This document shows, piece after piece, positions 7,829 to 16,380 of a DNA stretch of 64,000 nt. A program made the position numbers and the translations under genes. The DNA is taken from contig CAYVGI010000009.1 in the NCBI GenBank assembly GCA_964451095.1, forward strand, positions 1-64,000, in the 5' to 3' direction. Below the pieces are notes generated by a model that was not told the origin of the DNA, searched no databases, and saw only the letters and a list, made by a program, of their open reading frames with translations. Numbering within the stretch: position 1 is the first letter of the stretch; each line of letters starts with the position of its first letter. This DNA comes from DAOTTY01 sp964451095. Its GTDB lineage: Bacteria; Chloroflexota; Anaerolineae; Aggregatilineales; Phototrophicaceae.

Positions 7829-10726
7829 CTAGCTCGTCGCTTCCAGTTGATGCAGGTAGGGGCGCAGGAAGCGCCCTGTATAGCTGATTTCCGAGGTGGC
7901 GATTTCTTCCGGGGTGCCGGTGGCGATCACCTCTCCACCGCCGACACCGCCCTCAGGACCCAGGTCGATGATGTGGTCGGCAACTTTGATGATGTCCAGG
8001 TTGTGTTCAATTACAACCACGGTATTGCCGTTGTCAACAAGCTGCTGTAGCACATCAATGAGCTTTGCTACGTCTACAGCGTGCAATCCTGTTGATGGCT
8101 CGTCCAGGATGTAGAAGGTTTGCCCGGTGGCACGCTTTGCCAGTTCACGGCTGAGCTTGATACGCTGTGCCTCACCGCCGCTGAGTGTGGTTGCGGGCTG
8201 CCCGATGCGAATGTACCCTAACCCAACAGCCTTGAGTGTTTCCAGCTTGTTGAAAATCGTGGGAATGTTCTCGAAGAACGTTAGCCCCTCGTCCACAGTC
8301 ATGTCTAGCACATCGGCAATGGACTTGCCTTTGTAGCGCACCTGGAGTGTCTCCCGGTTGTAGCGCTTGCCGCCGCAGATGTCGCAGACGACGTAGATAT
8401 CTGGCAGGAATTGCATTTCGATTTTGAGTTGCCCTTGCCCCTCGCAGTTCTCGCAGCGCCCGCCCTTAACGTTGAAGCTGAAGCGCCCCTGGCTGTAGCC
8501 GCGAATTTTGCTCTCCGGCATATCGGAAAAGAGCGACCGAATGGCGTCGAACATCTTGGTGTAGGTGCCGGGGTTGCTGCGCGGCGTGCGCCCAATGGGA
8601 CTCTGGTCGATATTGATAATCTTATCGACCGCTTCAATGCCTTCGATGACATCGTGTTCGCCGGGGCGCTCTCGGCTGCCGTTGATGACTTGTGCCATCC
8701 GCTTGTGCAGGATATCGACCAACAGCGTGCTTTTCCCGCTGCCGCTGACGCCCGTGATACATACGAATTTACCCAACGGAATGTCCACATCCACGTTTTT
8801 GAGGTTGTTCTCGCGGGCGCCGCGCACCGTGATAAACTGCCCGTTGCCCTCGCGTCGCTCTTCTGGCAATGGGATGAAAAAGCGACCAGAGAGATAATCC
8901 CCGGTGGGACTACCTTCGACTTGCATCACCTGCTCTGGCGTACCTTCTGCGACGATCTGCCCGCCGTGTTCGCCCGCGCCGGGTCCCAGGTCAATCAGGT
9001 AGTCTGCCGCCCGCATGGTGTCCTCGTCGTGCTCGACTACGAGCACGGTGTTGCCCAGGTCGCGCAGGTCTTCCAACGTGCGGATGAGGCGGGCGTTGTC
9101 GCGCTGGTGTAAGCCGATACTCGGCTCGTCCAGCACATAGAGCACACCCGTTAGGCGGCTGCCAATCTGCGTTGCCAGGCGGATGCGCTGTGCCTCACCG
9201 CCGCTGAGTGTGCCCGCGCTGCGTGACAGCGTGAGGTAGCCGAGCCCCACATCGTTCAAAAAGCCGATACGTGCCTGGATTTCCTTGAGGATCTGCTTAC
9301 TGATTTCTCGCTGGCGTTCTGTGAGTGACACATCGCTGGCGTTTAGGTCGCTCACCCAGGCTAGCAAGTCTCCAACGGACATGGTGCTGAGCGTGATAAT
9401 GTCTTTATCTGCCACGGTGACGGCAAGTGCCTCTGGTCGTAGGCGACGTCCGCCACAAGTGTTGCAGGCCACCTGCGCCATGTAGCTCTCAATTTTATCG
9501 CGCACATAGTCCGAACTGGTTTCCTGGTAGCGGCGCATGAGGTTGTTCAGCACACCTTCAAACGCGGTTTCGTAGCTGCGTTTGTTGCCGTAGCGGTTCT
9601 GGTAGGTGATCTGTACTTTGTTCTTGCCCGTGCCGTATAGGATGGTTTGCTGCTGCTTGTCGGTCAGGTCGCGCCATGGTGCGTCCAGCGGAAGGTCGTA
9701 TGCCTCGCTGATCGCGTCCAGAATGGCACGGTTCCAACTGCCGTCTTCCAGGTTCCAGCCGTTCGCGTCGATGCAGCCCTCAAGAATGCTCAGGTCGGGG
9801 TTGGGCACGACGAGGGTAGGGTCTAGCTCCAGCCGAAAGCCGAGTCCCTGGCAGTCGGGGCAGGCACCCTTGGGCGTGTTAAAGCTGAATAGACGCGGCT
9901 CAAGCTCCGGCAGGCTGCCGTGACCATTGGGGCAGGCGAAATGCTCGCTGTAGAGGATGTCGCGTGGCTCGTCTTCGGTGATGTCGTTGATGATGACCAC
10001 ACCATCTCCCTGTTCCAGCGCAGTTTCGATAGCGTCTGTCAGGCGGCTTTCGGCGCTTTGCGCCTCTTCGCTTTCCGGGTCGTCAAACTGGCGTATGATA
10101 AGGCGGTCCACCACGATTTCGATGTTGTGGATGACGTAGCGATCTAGCTGAATGTCGTCGTCAATCTCGCGCACTTCGCCGTCTACGCGCACACGCGCAA
10201 AGCCCGCCTTGCGGATATCTTCCAGCGTCTTCTGGTGTGTGCCCTTGCGGTTCTTGACCACAGGCGCGAGCACCTGCACCCGTGAGCGGTGCGGCATATG
10301 CCTGACTTCATCGACAATCTGTTGTGCGCTCTGTGCGACGACTTCTTCTCCGCAGACCGGGCAATGGGGCACGCCCACCCGTGCGAACAGCAGGCGCATG
10401 TAATCGTATACTTCTGTGACGGTGCCCACAGTCGAGCGGGGGTTGGAACTAACACCCTTCTGGTCGATGGAAACTGCCGGGCTAAGCCCTTCGATTTGGT
10501 CAACATCGGGCTTTTCCATCTGCCCCAAGAACTGCCGGGCGTATGCGCTCAGGCTCTCCACGTAGCGGCGCTGCCCCTCGGCGAAGATCGTATCGAACGC
10601 TAGCGACGACTTGCCGGAGCCGGACAGACCGGTGAGCACGATTAACTGATTGCGCGGGATTTCAACATCAATGTTCTTCAAGTTGTGTTCGCGGGCACCG
10701 CGAATGACAATTTTATCCTGTGTCAT
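7829..10726 (-). CDS. uvrA: UvrABC excinuclease subunit A
   Basis: A 965-aa ABC-type ATPase that recognises bulky DNA lesions with UvrB in nucleotide excision repair. The frame is open further upstream, but homology starts at MTQDKIVIRGAREHNLKN, giving ATG at 10726. The two Walker A motifs are GLSGSGKSS (about residues 33-41) and GVSGSGKST in the second half. LSGGEAQRI signatures occur twice. Cys pairs for zinc modules are present (CPVCGEE; the CPNGHGS...CPDCQGLG pair; CENCEGQG...CDICGGKRY). Length and domain order are normal for the family. It converges on gyrA across a hairpin. Confidence 0.97.
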   Translation of the reverse strand: MTQDKIVIRGAREHNLKNIDVEIPRNQLIVLTGLSGSGKSSLAFDTIFAEGQRRYVESLSAYARQFLGQMEKPDVDQIEGLSPAVSIDQKGVSSNPRSTVGTVTEVYDYMRLLFARVGVPHCPVCGEEVVAQSAQQIVDEVRHMPHRSRVQVLAPVVKNRKGTHQKTLEDIRKAGFARVRVDGEVREIDDDIQLDRYVIHNIEIVVDRLIIRQFDDPESEEAQSAESRLTDAIETALEQGDGVVIINDITEDEPRDILYSEHFACPNGHGSLPELEPRLFSFNTPKGACPDCQGLGFRLELDPTLVVPNPDLSILEGCIDANGWNLEDGSWNRAILDAISEAYDLPLDAPWRDLTDKQQQTILYGTGKNKVQITYQNRYGNKRSYETAFEGVLNNLMRRYQETSSDYVRDKIESYMAQVACNTCGGRRLRPEALAVTVADKDIITLSTMSVGDLLAWVSDLNASDVSLTERQREISKQILKEIQARIGFLNDVGLGYLTLSRSAGTLSGGEAQRIRLATQIGSRLTGVLYVLDEPSIGLHQRDNARLIRTLEDLRDLGNTVLVVEHDEDTMRAADYLIDLGPGAGEHGGQIVAEGTPEQVMQVEGSPTGDYLSGRFFIPLPEERREGNGQFITVRGARENNLKNVDVDIPLGKFVCITGVSGSGKSTLLVDILHKRMAQVINGSRERPGEHDVIEGIEAVDKIINIDQSPIGRTPRSNPGTYTKMFDAIRSLFSDMPESKIRGYSQGRFSFNVKGGRCENCEGQGQLKIEMQFLPDIYVVCDICGGKRYNRETLQVRYKGKSIADVLDMTVDEGLTFFENIPTIFNKLETLKAVGLGYIRIGQPATTLSGGEAQRIKLSRELAKRATGQTFYILDEPSTGLHAVDVAKLIDVLQQLVDNGNTVVVIEHNLDIIKVADHIIDLGPEGGVGGGEVIATGTPEEIATSEISYTGRFLRPYLHQLEATS

Positions 10727-10889
10727 AGCATATCCGTGCGGGTCTTGTGGGTATGTGTAGAACGTGCGTTCAGGATGATAACAAACGGTGGGGTCGGTTG
10801 CAATAAAACTGACAATATTATACGCCCTGTGCTGCGAATAGCGTGTAAGCATCGCGTTAAAAGATAACGCTAGATGACACCGGAAAACA

Positions 10890-10916
10890 AACAAGCCACC
10901 CCTGGGGTAGCTTGTT
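10890..10916 (-). terminator. Rho-independent terminator of the glycosylation gene series
   Basis: AACAAGC (10890-10896) pairs with GCTTGTT (10910-10916), with a GC-rich ACCCC/GGGGT core between them. Read on the minus strand the stem is followed by TGTTTTCC. It sits 36 bp past the stop of the Agl23-like gene and so closes the long minus-strand series. Confidence 0.65.
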
Positions 10917-10951
10917 CGGCTGCTCGTGTTGTTGTGTGTTCGGCTGCGGCG

Positions 10952-13900
10952 CTACTCGATGCCCGCCTCGATTTCTTCGGTCGCTGCTGGGGCGCTGTTA
11001 TCGTCCAGGTTTAGCGGCACCTCGACGGCATCATTGGCGTTATCTTCCGGAGATGCTTGCTCATTGGCACTGCTGCCCTCACCGGACTGCGCGTTGTCTT
11101 CCGGGAATTCCTGCTCCAGGCTGAGCCCGCTGCCGTCTTCCTGGTTGGATTCACCCATGCCCAAATCACCGGGGATGACCTCGCCCTGCGCATCGCCCAT
11201 CTGTCCTTCTGGTGGGGCTGGCGGTACAAATGCTGGGAATCGCAGCACGCGCCCAGTACCAGAATCGACGACATATACATTGCCGCTGTCGTCCACGGCG
11301 ATGCCGCCTGCGACCTGGAACTGGTTATTCGCGATGTTGCCCTCTACTGCGGGCTGCCCGAACGACCCGACACAGTTACCTACCAGGTCATAGACGAGTA
11401 CACGCGCTGCCTCCGGGTCGGTCACGTACAGGTAGCCACGGTCTTCATCGACTGCGAGGTACGGGCGGTTACCCCGGTCGTTGTACCATGCCCGCACACG
11501 GAAGCTGTACATAAAGTCACCGATGTTTGCATCGAATACGCTGATGCGGCGGTTCCATGTGTCTGCCACGAACAGGCGTCCGTCGGAGTGGTAGGCAAGC
11601 CCGGCGGGTTCGTTAAGCTGACCCTCTTCGCTGCCTGCGGAACCGATATCGAAGCGATATTCGCCGTCTTGGGCGTACACGCGGATGCGCTTGTTGCCTG
11701 TGTCCGCCACGTAAACGCGCTCGTTTGCCGCCAGCACATCACGCGGACCCCAAAAGCCGTCCAGGGGTTCTACGAGTGCCTCTGCGCCGCGCTCATGGCG
11801 AGACCCCCATGCGTCTAGCGCGTCGCCCTCAGGTGAGAACGCTTGCACGCGGAAGTTCCACGTATCCGCCACGTAGATGTTGCCGTTGGCACTCACGCCA
11901 ACGCTGTTCGGGCGCTCCAGCAGGCTAAACGTGGACTCGTCGTTGATAATGTTACCTTCAATGTCTAGTGCACTGCCCTGCTGCCCCAATGTCTCGATAA
12001 AGTTGCCGTCCACGTCGTAGACGGAAATGCGGTGGTTGCCCTGTTCCGCGATGTACACACGATTCTCGTGCGCGGCAATGCCAATCGGATTTGCCAACGT
12101 TTCACCTGTCTCGGCATTATTGCCGAAAACAAGTTCTGCGCGGATGGGTTGCCAGTTCGCATTACACACATTGACTTCGATTTCCGCCAGCCCGGGCACG
12201 GTGCCCTCGCCCACGCCAAGGTTCCAAATCTGCGCGGCAAAGTCCTTGCGCACGTAGAAGTGCATACGGTCGGCAACGGGCCAACTGGTTAGCTCGAAGT
12301 TGCGGTTGGTTGCTGCGCCGTAGGTGGTGTAGTCGCGCAGCCACCAGATGTTCCACAGCCCTTGCCGCAGCAGCGCGGCGTTCGGGTCGCTAAAGTTGAA
12401 GGCGTTAGACAGCCGTTCAGGGGTCATGCCGAAGTAGTCCTGCATGGGCCACCACAGGCGGATGTACTCGCGGCGGTAGAAGCGGTCTTCCAGCAGTGGC
12501 TCAAACTTGGCGCGGTTTGCCTCTCCGACGACGACGACCGAAGCGTCATCTAGCTGTTGGGCGTTTGCACTCTCCCCGACGAAGCGTGCGTTGGTAAAGT
12601 CACGGAAGTACCAACTGTAGGGCCAACTGACCTCATTGTCGTACACAAAAGTCAGTGCCAGCCCGTCCGTAGAGCGGCGGCTGAGGTCTTCAATGTCGTT
12701 CAGCACCAGCTTGACAGCGGGTGCGGCGTGCGCGTAAACAAGGTACTCATTGGCGAGGTCGAAGTTGATGAAGGACGCCATCCATGCTGCCCGCAGCGAT
12801 AGGAAGCTGAGGAATGCAAACAGCGCAACAGCGACCATCTGGCGCAGGTGGGCGACCCCGGTACGCTCCGCTAGGAAGCGAACCCCGGTGATGACCAGCA
12901 CGAGCACCAGCAGCACCCCGAACCATTGCCCGCTGGCACGTAGGCTTTCCGCCTCCAGGTTGCTGAACGGGACGTTGCCGAAGACAAACGGGGCAATGAG
13001 GCGGACGACCAGCACAAACGCCAGCGGCAGCAGCAGCAGGTACAGCCAACCCAGGTTCACAAAGCGGCGGAAGTCGATACGGTCGAAGATGCGCCCGAAG
13101 TACCAGCCCGTGAGCAAGATCATGGGCAGCGAGAGGTGGATTGCCAACCAGGGCATTTTCTCGCCAGCGAGTGTGTAGCCAATGAGGTTCAAGATTGCCC
13201 ACCATGCGACAAATGGCAAGAAGGGCAGCCTATTGAGCGCCTCCGATTCGTCCACAAAGCGGCGTTTTGGCAGCTCGGGCTCAGGCGAGGGCGGCGGGTT
13301 GTCGTTGAAGTCGTAGCCCGTTTGCGGCTCGGTCGTGCTTGACATGTAGGTTTCGTCTACGGGTTCATCGGTCGCCGCAACAACCTCGACCGTATCCTGC
13401 GGACTTACCCCGCTGGCGGTTGTTGGCTCAATCTCGTTTTCACCCGTTGAGTTTGCCTGCTGGTAGGCGTTCTCGTCGTTCAGGTCGATGTTTGCTGCCA
13501 TCCAAGCATCCTGGATCTCGTCCTTACGCTTCTGCCGGAAGCGCCAGAACCACGTTAGCCCGCTGAACATCGCCAGCACACTCCCGATGATCGGCAGGTA
13601 TTCGTACATCGGCATGATGACACCCAGGTAGTAGTACTGGGGCTGGCTGCCGCGCCGCACGCCCTGCTGCTCCAGCCAGTAGCCCAGGCTGCCGACGATA
13701 CCGGTGGCAATGCCCTGCCCGTTGGTGAACATCGTCGTGAAGAAGAAGGCAAAGATCGCGTAGAAGATCACATTCGCAATAAGCCACTTCTTCCAGTCCC
13801 ACAGCAGCCCCGCCGTGAGCGATACCGCGCCGAATGCCAGCAGCGCCGCGACGACAATCTGGATGTCCACAAAGGTATAGGCGTTGATGTCCTGCACGGT

Positions 13901-15136
13901 CATGCTGATGCCAGCAAGTTTAATCACAAACGGTGCTGCCCACGGCAAGATGAGCGAGCCGATGATGATAAGCAAGTCGAACTCAGGGAATTCCTTGCGC
14001 ATCAGTGCCCAGTAGCCGCGCCGCCAGGTCACGATCATGACGCCAATTGCTAGTGCTGCCACACCCCACGCGGCAATCACGGGGATAGGCGTGACAACCG
14101 CCGCGACTGCCTCACCGCCCTCGTCGCTGGGAATGCGCGATATTTCCTCCAGGATGATGAGCACCGTGGAGAAGAGGAACGACAAGGCGAAAAAGCCAGC
14201 GCCCTCGGTAATAGACAGTGAGGTACGCCCCTCGCGGAAGCCGTTTATCACCGTGGCGGCAACGAACAGGGTGATGAACGCAACCACGCCCAAAGTCCAC
14301 ATGAGGAACGTTGTTGGGCTGGTGAGCGTGCTGATAGCGGAGACGAACGGCTGCTCACCCAGGTTGACGGACAGCGTGACGTACATGCCCAACGCAGCGA
14401 CGCCACCCACCCCGAACGCCATGATGATGGTGTAGAAGGTCGTTTTGCCGGAAGCACCGCTGAAGTACTGCGCTAGCCGGACGAACCAATAAATCGCCAG
14501 GTACACGCCGAAGATGGCAATGTAGATAAATGCCGTCTCTTTCGATCCCAGATTCAGCACCATGGCACCAGCGATGATGTACAACCAGTGTGCGCGTCGG
14601 CGCTGGTTTTCCGGTCCGCTGAGGTACATGAACATGCCGTAGATCATGACCAGGGAGAAGAAGATGTTTGGCGTGTCGTGCCGGATGTAGCGGTTGTAGT
14701 ACATGGTGATGGGCGATACCAGCAGCATCAGCGACGCCAGCAGTGCACCCCAGCGCCCCAACCACCGCCGGAATAGCAGCGGCATCATCACAACGATGAC
14801 ACCGAGAATGGCGGGGTACAGGCGGGAGGTGAAATCGTTTGCACCGAACAGGAAGTAGAACAGCGCGGTGATGTGGAACAACACCGGACCATGCATCAGG
14901 GGCGTGTGCTGGAAGTTGCCTTCGGTTGCCAGGTTAAAGGAGTAGCGCGTGTGTAAGCTCTCGTCGTGGCTCATGGCACGTTCGCCCAGCATGTAAAAGC
15001 GTGTGAAGATCGCTGCTGCGAAGATCACGAGGTAGGCGATTGCCTCCCAGTTGAGCGTGTACACCTGTGCAAGCGCCCGGTTCAGGATGTCCGGGGTTTG
15101 TCGCTCGCGCGTTTGTCTGTCTAGGGTGGTCGTCAT
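10952..15136 (-). CDS. Agl23-like membrane glycosyltransferase fused to an NHL beta-propeller
   Basis: About 1394 aa from ATG 15136; a TTG at 15148 would add four residues. The N-terminal part is a polytopic GT-C-like module. Its first extracytoplasmic loop carries HDESLHTRYS (near residue 55), where dolichol/lipid-linked-sugar transferases have their catalytic acidic pair, followed by HGPVLFHI and RYIRHDTPN. This matches the Agl23-like family (TIGR03663) shared by Chloroflexi and Archaea. A charged cytoplasmic-looking insert lies in the middle (about 530-630). From about residue 1010 to 1310 the chain becomes NHL repeats (VYIAEQGNHRISVYD, IYVADTWNFRVQAF, VYVADTGNKRIRVY, LFVADTWNRRISVFD, VYVVDSGTGRVLRF), a propeller expected outside the membrane. 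An acidic, Asn/Gln-rich tail ends the protein. It is the last gene of the series, 21 bp after the anti-sigma gene. The substrate is unknown. Confidence 0.8.
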   Translation of the reverse strand: MTTTLDRQTRERQTPDILNRALAQVYTLNWEAIAYLVIFAAAIFTRFYMLGERAMSHDESLHTRYSFNLATEGNFQHTPLMHGPVLFHITALFYFLFGANDFTSRLYPAILGVIVVMMPLLFRRWLGRWGALLASLMLLVSPITMYYNRYIRHDTPNIFFSLVMIYGMFMYLSGPENQRRRAHWLYIIAGAMVLNLGSKETAFIYIAIFGVYLAIYWFVRLAQYFSGASGKTTFYTIIMAFGVGGVAALGMYVTLSVNLGEQPFVSAISTLTSPTTFLMWTLGVVAFITLFVAATVINGFREGRTSLSITEGAGFFALSFLFSTVLIILEEISRIPSDEGGEAVAAVVTPIPVIAAWGVAALAIGVMIVTWRRGYWALMRKEFPEFDLLIIIGSLILPWAAPFVIKLAGISMTVQDINAYTFVDIQIVVAALLAFGAVSLTAGLLWDWKKWLIANVIFYAIFAFFFTTMFTNGQGIATGIVGSLGYWLEQQGVRRGSQPQYYYLGVIMPMYEYLPIIGSVLAMFSGLTWFWRFRQKRKDEIQDAWMAANIDLNDENAYQQANSTGENEIEPTTASGVSPQDTVEVVAATDEPVDETYMSSTTEPQTGYDFNDNPPPSPEPELPKRRFVDESEALNRLPFLPFVAWWAILNLIGYTLAGEKMPWLAIHLSLPMILLTGWYFGRIFDRIDFRRFVNLGWLYLLLLPLAFVLVVRLIAPFVFGNVPFSNLEAESLRASGQWFGVLLVLVLVITGVRFLAERTGVAHLRQMVAVALFAFLSFLSLRAAWMASFINFDLANEYLVYAHAAPAVKLVLNDIEDLSRRSTDGLALTFVYDNEVSWPYSWYFRDFTNARFVGESANAQQLDDASVVVVGEANRAKFEPLLEDRFYRREYIRLWWPMQDYFGMTPERLSNAFNFSDPNAALLRQGLWNIWWLRDYTTYGAATNRNFELTSWPVADRMHFYVRKDFAAQIWNLGVGEGTVPGLAEIEVNVCNANWQPIRAELVFGNNAETGETLANPIGIAAHENRVYIAEQGNHRISVYDVDGNFIETLGQQGSALDIEGNIINDESTFSLLERPNSVGVSANGNIYVADTWNFRVQAFSPEGDALDAWGSRHERGAEALVEPLDGFWGPRDVLAANERVYVADTGNKRIRVYAQDGEYRFDIGSAGSEEGQLNEPAGLAYHSDGRLFVADTWNRRISVFDANIGDFMYSFRVRAWYNDRGNRPYLAVDEDRGYLYVTDPEAARVLVYDLVGNCVGSFGQPAVEGNIANNQFQVAGGIAVDDSGNVYVVDSGTGRVLRFPAFVPPAPPEGQMGDAQGEVIPGDLGMGESNQEDGSGLSLEQEFPEDNAQSGEGSSANEQASPEDNANDAVEVPLNLDDNSAPAATEEIEAGIE

Positions 15137-15157
15137 CTCTCTATCCAAATCCGTTAG

Positions 15158-15694
15158 CTATCTCACAGAAGCATCACCCGGCACGGGTGCGCTGGCAGGG
15201 GTAGATGTTGCCGTCGGGGGCAGCATATCCTCTGTTGGTTGGCTTGTGCCCAGTGCGACGACGCGCACAGCACGGGTTTGCGTGATGGTGGGCGTGCTTT
15301 CTGGCACATCTACGGGGATAATACGCTGCGCGGCAGACGTGCTGACTAGCTCCCCCCAGCTTAATGACCAAGGCAGCATACACAGCACCAAAAGCGCCGC
15401 CAGTACCATTCCGCGCTGCCAGCCGTAACTTACCGTGTGGGTGGGTGGCGTTGGTGGGGCGGTTAGCTCATTCTGGATGGATGCCCACATTGTATCCAGT
15501 TCAGGTTTGCTAGCGCCGCCAAACAGCGTTAGCTCCTGGGAGAGTTCGTGCGTGGTGTCTCGCTCGCGCACGTAAAGCGCATAGCACGCTTCGCAGGTAC
15601 GCAGGTGTGCGGCGATCTTGCGGCGCAGGCGCGGCGGTGCCTCGTCGTGAATGTAGGCGAGCAGATGCTCTTGGCAGTGTGTGCAGGTCGTCAT
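15158..15694 (-). CDS. Zinc-finger anti-sigma factor
   Basis: A 178-aa single-pass membrane protein. The N-terminal domain has the ZAS-type zinc motif H30-x3-C34-x2-C37, plus C4 and C7, in a short helical bundle that would bind the adjacent ECF sigma factor. One membrane helix spans about residues 95-112. The outer part is short and rich in Thr, Pro, Ser and Ala (VPESTPTITQT, TATSTPASAPVPG) and has no recognisable sensor fold. The gene starts 19 bp after the sigma gene, the usual arrangement for a sigma/anti-sigma pair. Whether it responds to zinc, oxidation or proteolysis cannot be told. Confidence 0.85.
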   Translation of the reverse strand: MTTCTHCQEHLLAYIHDEAPPRLRRKIAAHLRTCEACYALYVRERDTTHELSQELTLFGGASKPELDTMWASIQNELTAPPTPPTHTVSYGWQRGMVLAALLVLCMLPWSLSWGELVSTSAAQRIIPVDVPESTPTITQTRAVRVVALGTSQPTEDMLPPTATSTPASAPVPGDASVR

Positions 15695-15713
15695 AGTTCG
15701 TTCCGCCAGTCCA

Positions 15714-16325
15714 CTAAAAACTCACCAACTCTTCTAGCAAACCCTGTCCCTCAGCTTGCAGCACCTCCCGCAGGCGTTGGTGTGCTAGCCGAACCCGGCT
15801 TTCTGCCGTTTTTTGCGGGCAACCCATCACCTCCGCAATCTCGCGGTAGGTTAGCCCCTGCCCATAGCGCAGCACCACCGCCTCCCGCAGCCGTGGGGAG
15901 AGCGTCCCGAGTGCCTCGGCGATTGCCTCCTTAGCACGCTGCCGGGCAAGGTGTGCTTCTGGCATGTCGGACGGGGCAGCGGGCACTTTGAGGCGCATCA
16001 TGTCGGCAATGTCTATGCTGATGGGGCGCTTGCGGCGGTGCACATTACGGCTGCGGCTAACGGCAATCGTGTACAGCCATGTTTTGAAGCTTGCCCGCGC
16101 CGGGTTATAGCGCTTCAAGTTCTTGAATGCGTACACGAACGCTTCTTGCGTCACGTCCTCGGCATCCTGGCGGTTTAGCAGCAGGCTATACAGCAGGCGG
16201 TACAGGCTTGCCGCATATTCATTGTAGAGGGCGGCAAATGCGTGCTGGTCGCCCTGGTTGGCTCGCTTGATCTGTTCGAGCACAAAGTCGTTGTCGTGCT
16301 TGTCCGGTTTTGTCACGGTAGGCAT
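15714..16325 (-). CDS. ECF-type RNA polymerase sigma factor (sigma-70 family)
   Basis: A 203-aa group IV sigma factor. Region 2 is at about residues 28-100 (ALYNEYAASLYRLLYSLLLN, then DAEDVTQEAFVYAF), region 4 at about 140-195 (LSPRLREAVVLRYGQGLTYREI, then GCPQKTAESRVRLAHQRLRE). No region 1 or 3 is present, as expected for ECF factors. It is followed by an anti-sigma gene and lies within the glycosylation gene series, so it probably controls some or all of that series and is held inactive by its partner. A candidate ECF promoter lies in the 55-bp gap upstream. Confidence 0.92.
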   Translation of the reverse strand: MPTVTKPDKHDNDFVLEQIKRANQGDQHAFAALYNEYAASLYRLLYSLLLNRQDAEDVTQEAFVYAFKNLKRYNPARASFKTWLYTIAVSRSRNVHRRKRPISIDIADMMRLKVPAAPSDMPEAHLARQRAKEAIAEALGTLSPRLREAVVLRYGQGLTYREIAEVMGCPQKTAESRVRLAHQRLREVLQAEGQGLLEELVSF

Positions 16326-16346
16326 CCGTTGTCTGTTTGCTGGCAG

Positions 16347-16371
16347 GACGTTCTATTTACACACGCAGTTC
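16347..16371 (-). promoter_or_regulatory. Candidate ECF-type promoter upstream of the sigma gene
   Basis: On the minus strand, GAAC (complement of 16368-16371) is followed after 17 bp by CGTC (complement of 16347-16350). This resembles the AAC/CGT architecture of many ECF promoters. It sits wholly in the 55-bp gap before the sigma start at 16325, so autoregulation is plausible. The match is short and was found by eye. Confidence 0.3.
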
Positions 16372-16380
16372 GCGGTTTCC

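Noticed and set aside
11057..11818. Plus-strand open frame of 253 codons
   Set aside because: It lies antisense to the NHL repeats of the Agl23-like gene and has no ribosome site or recognisable motif.
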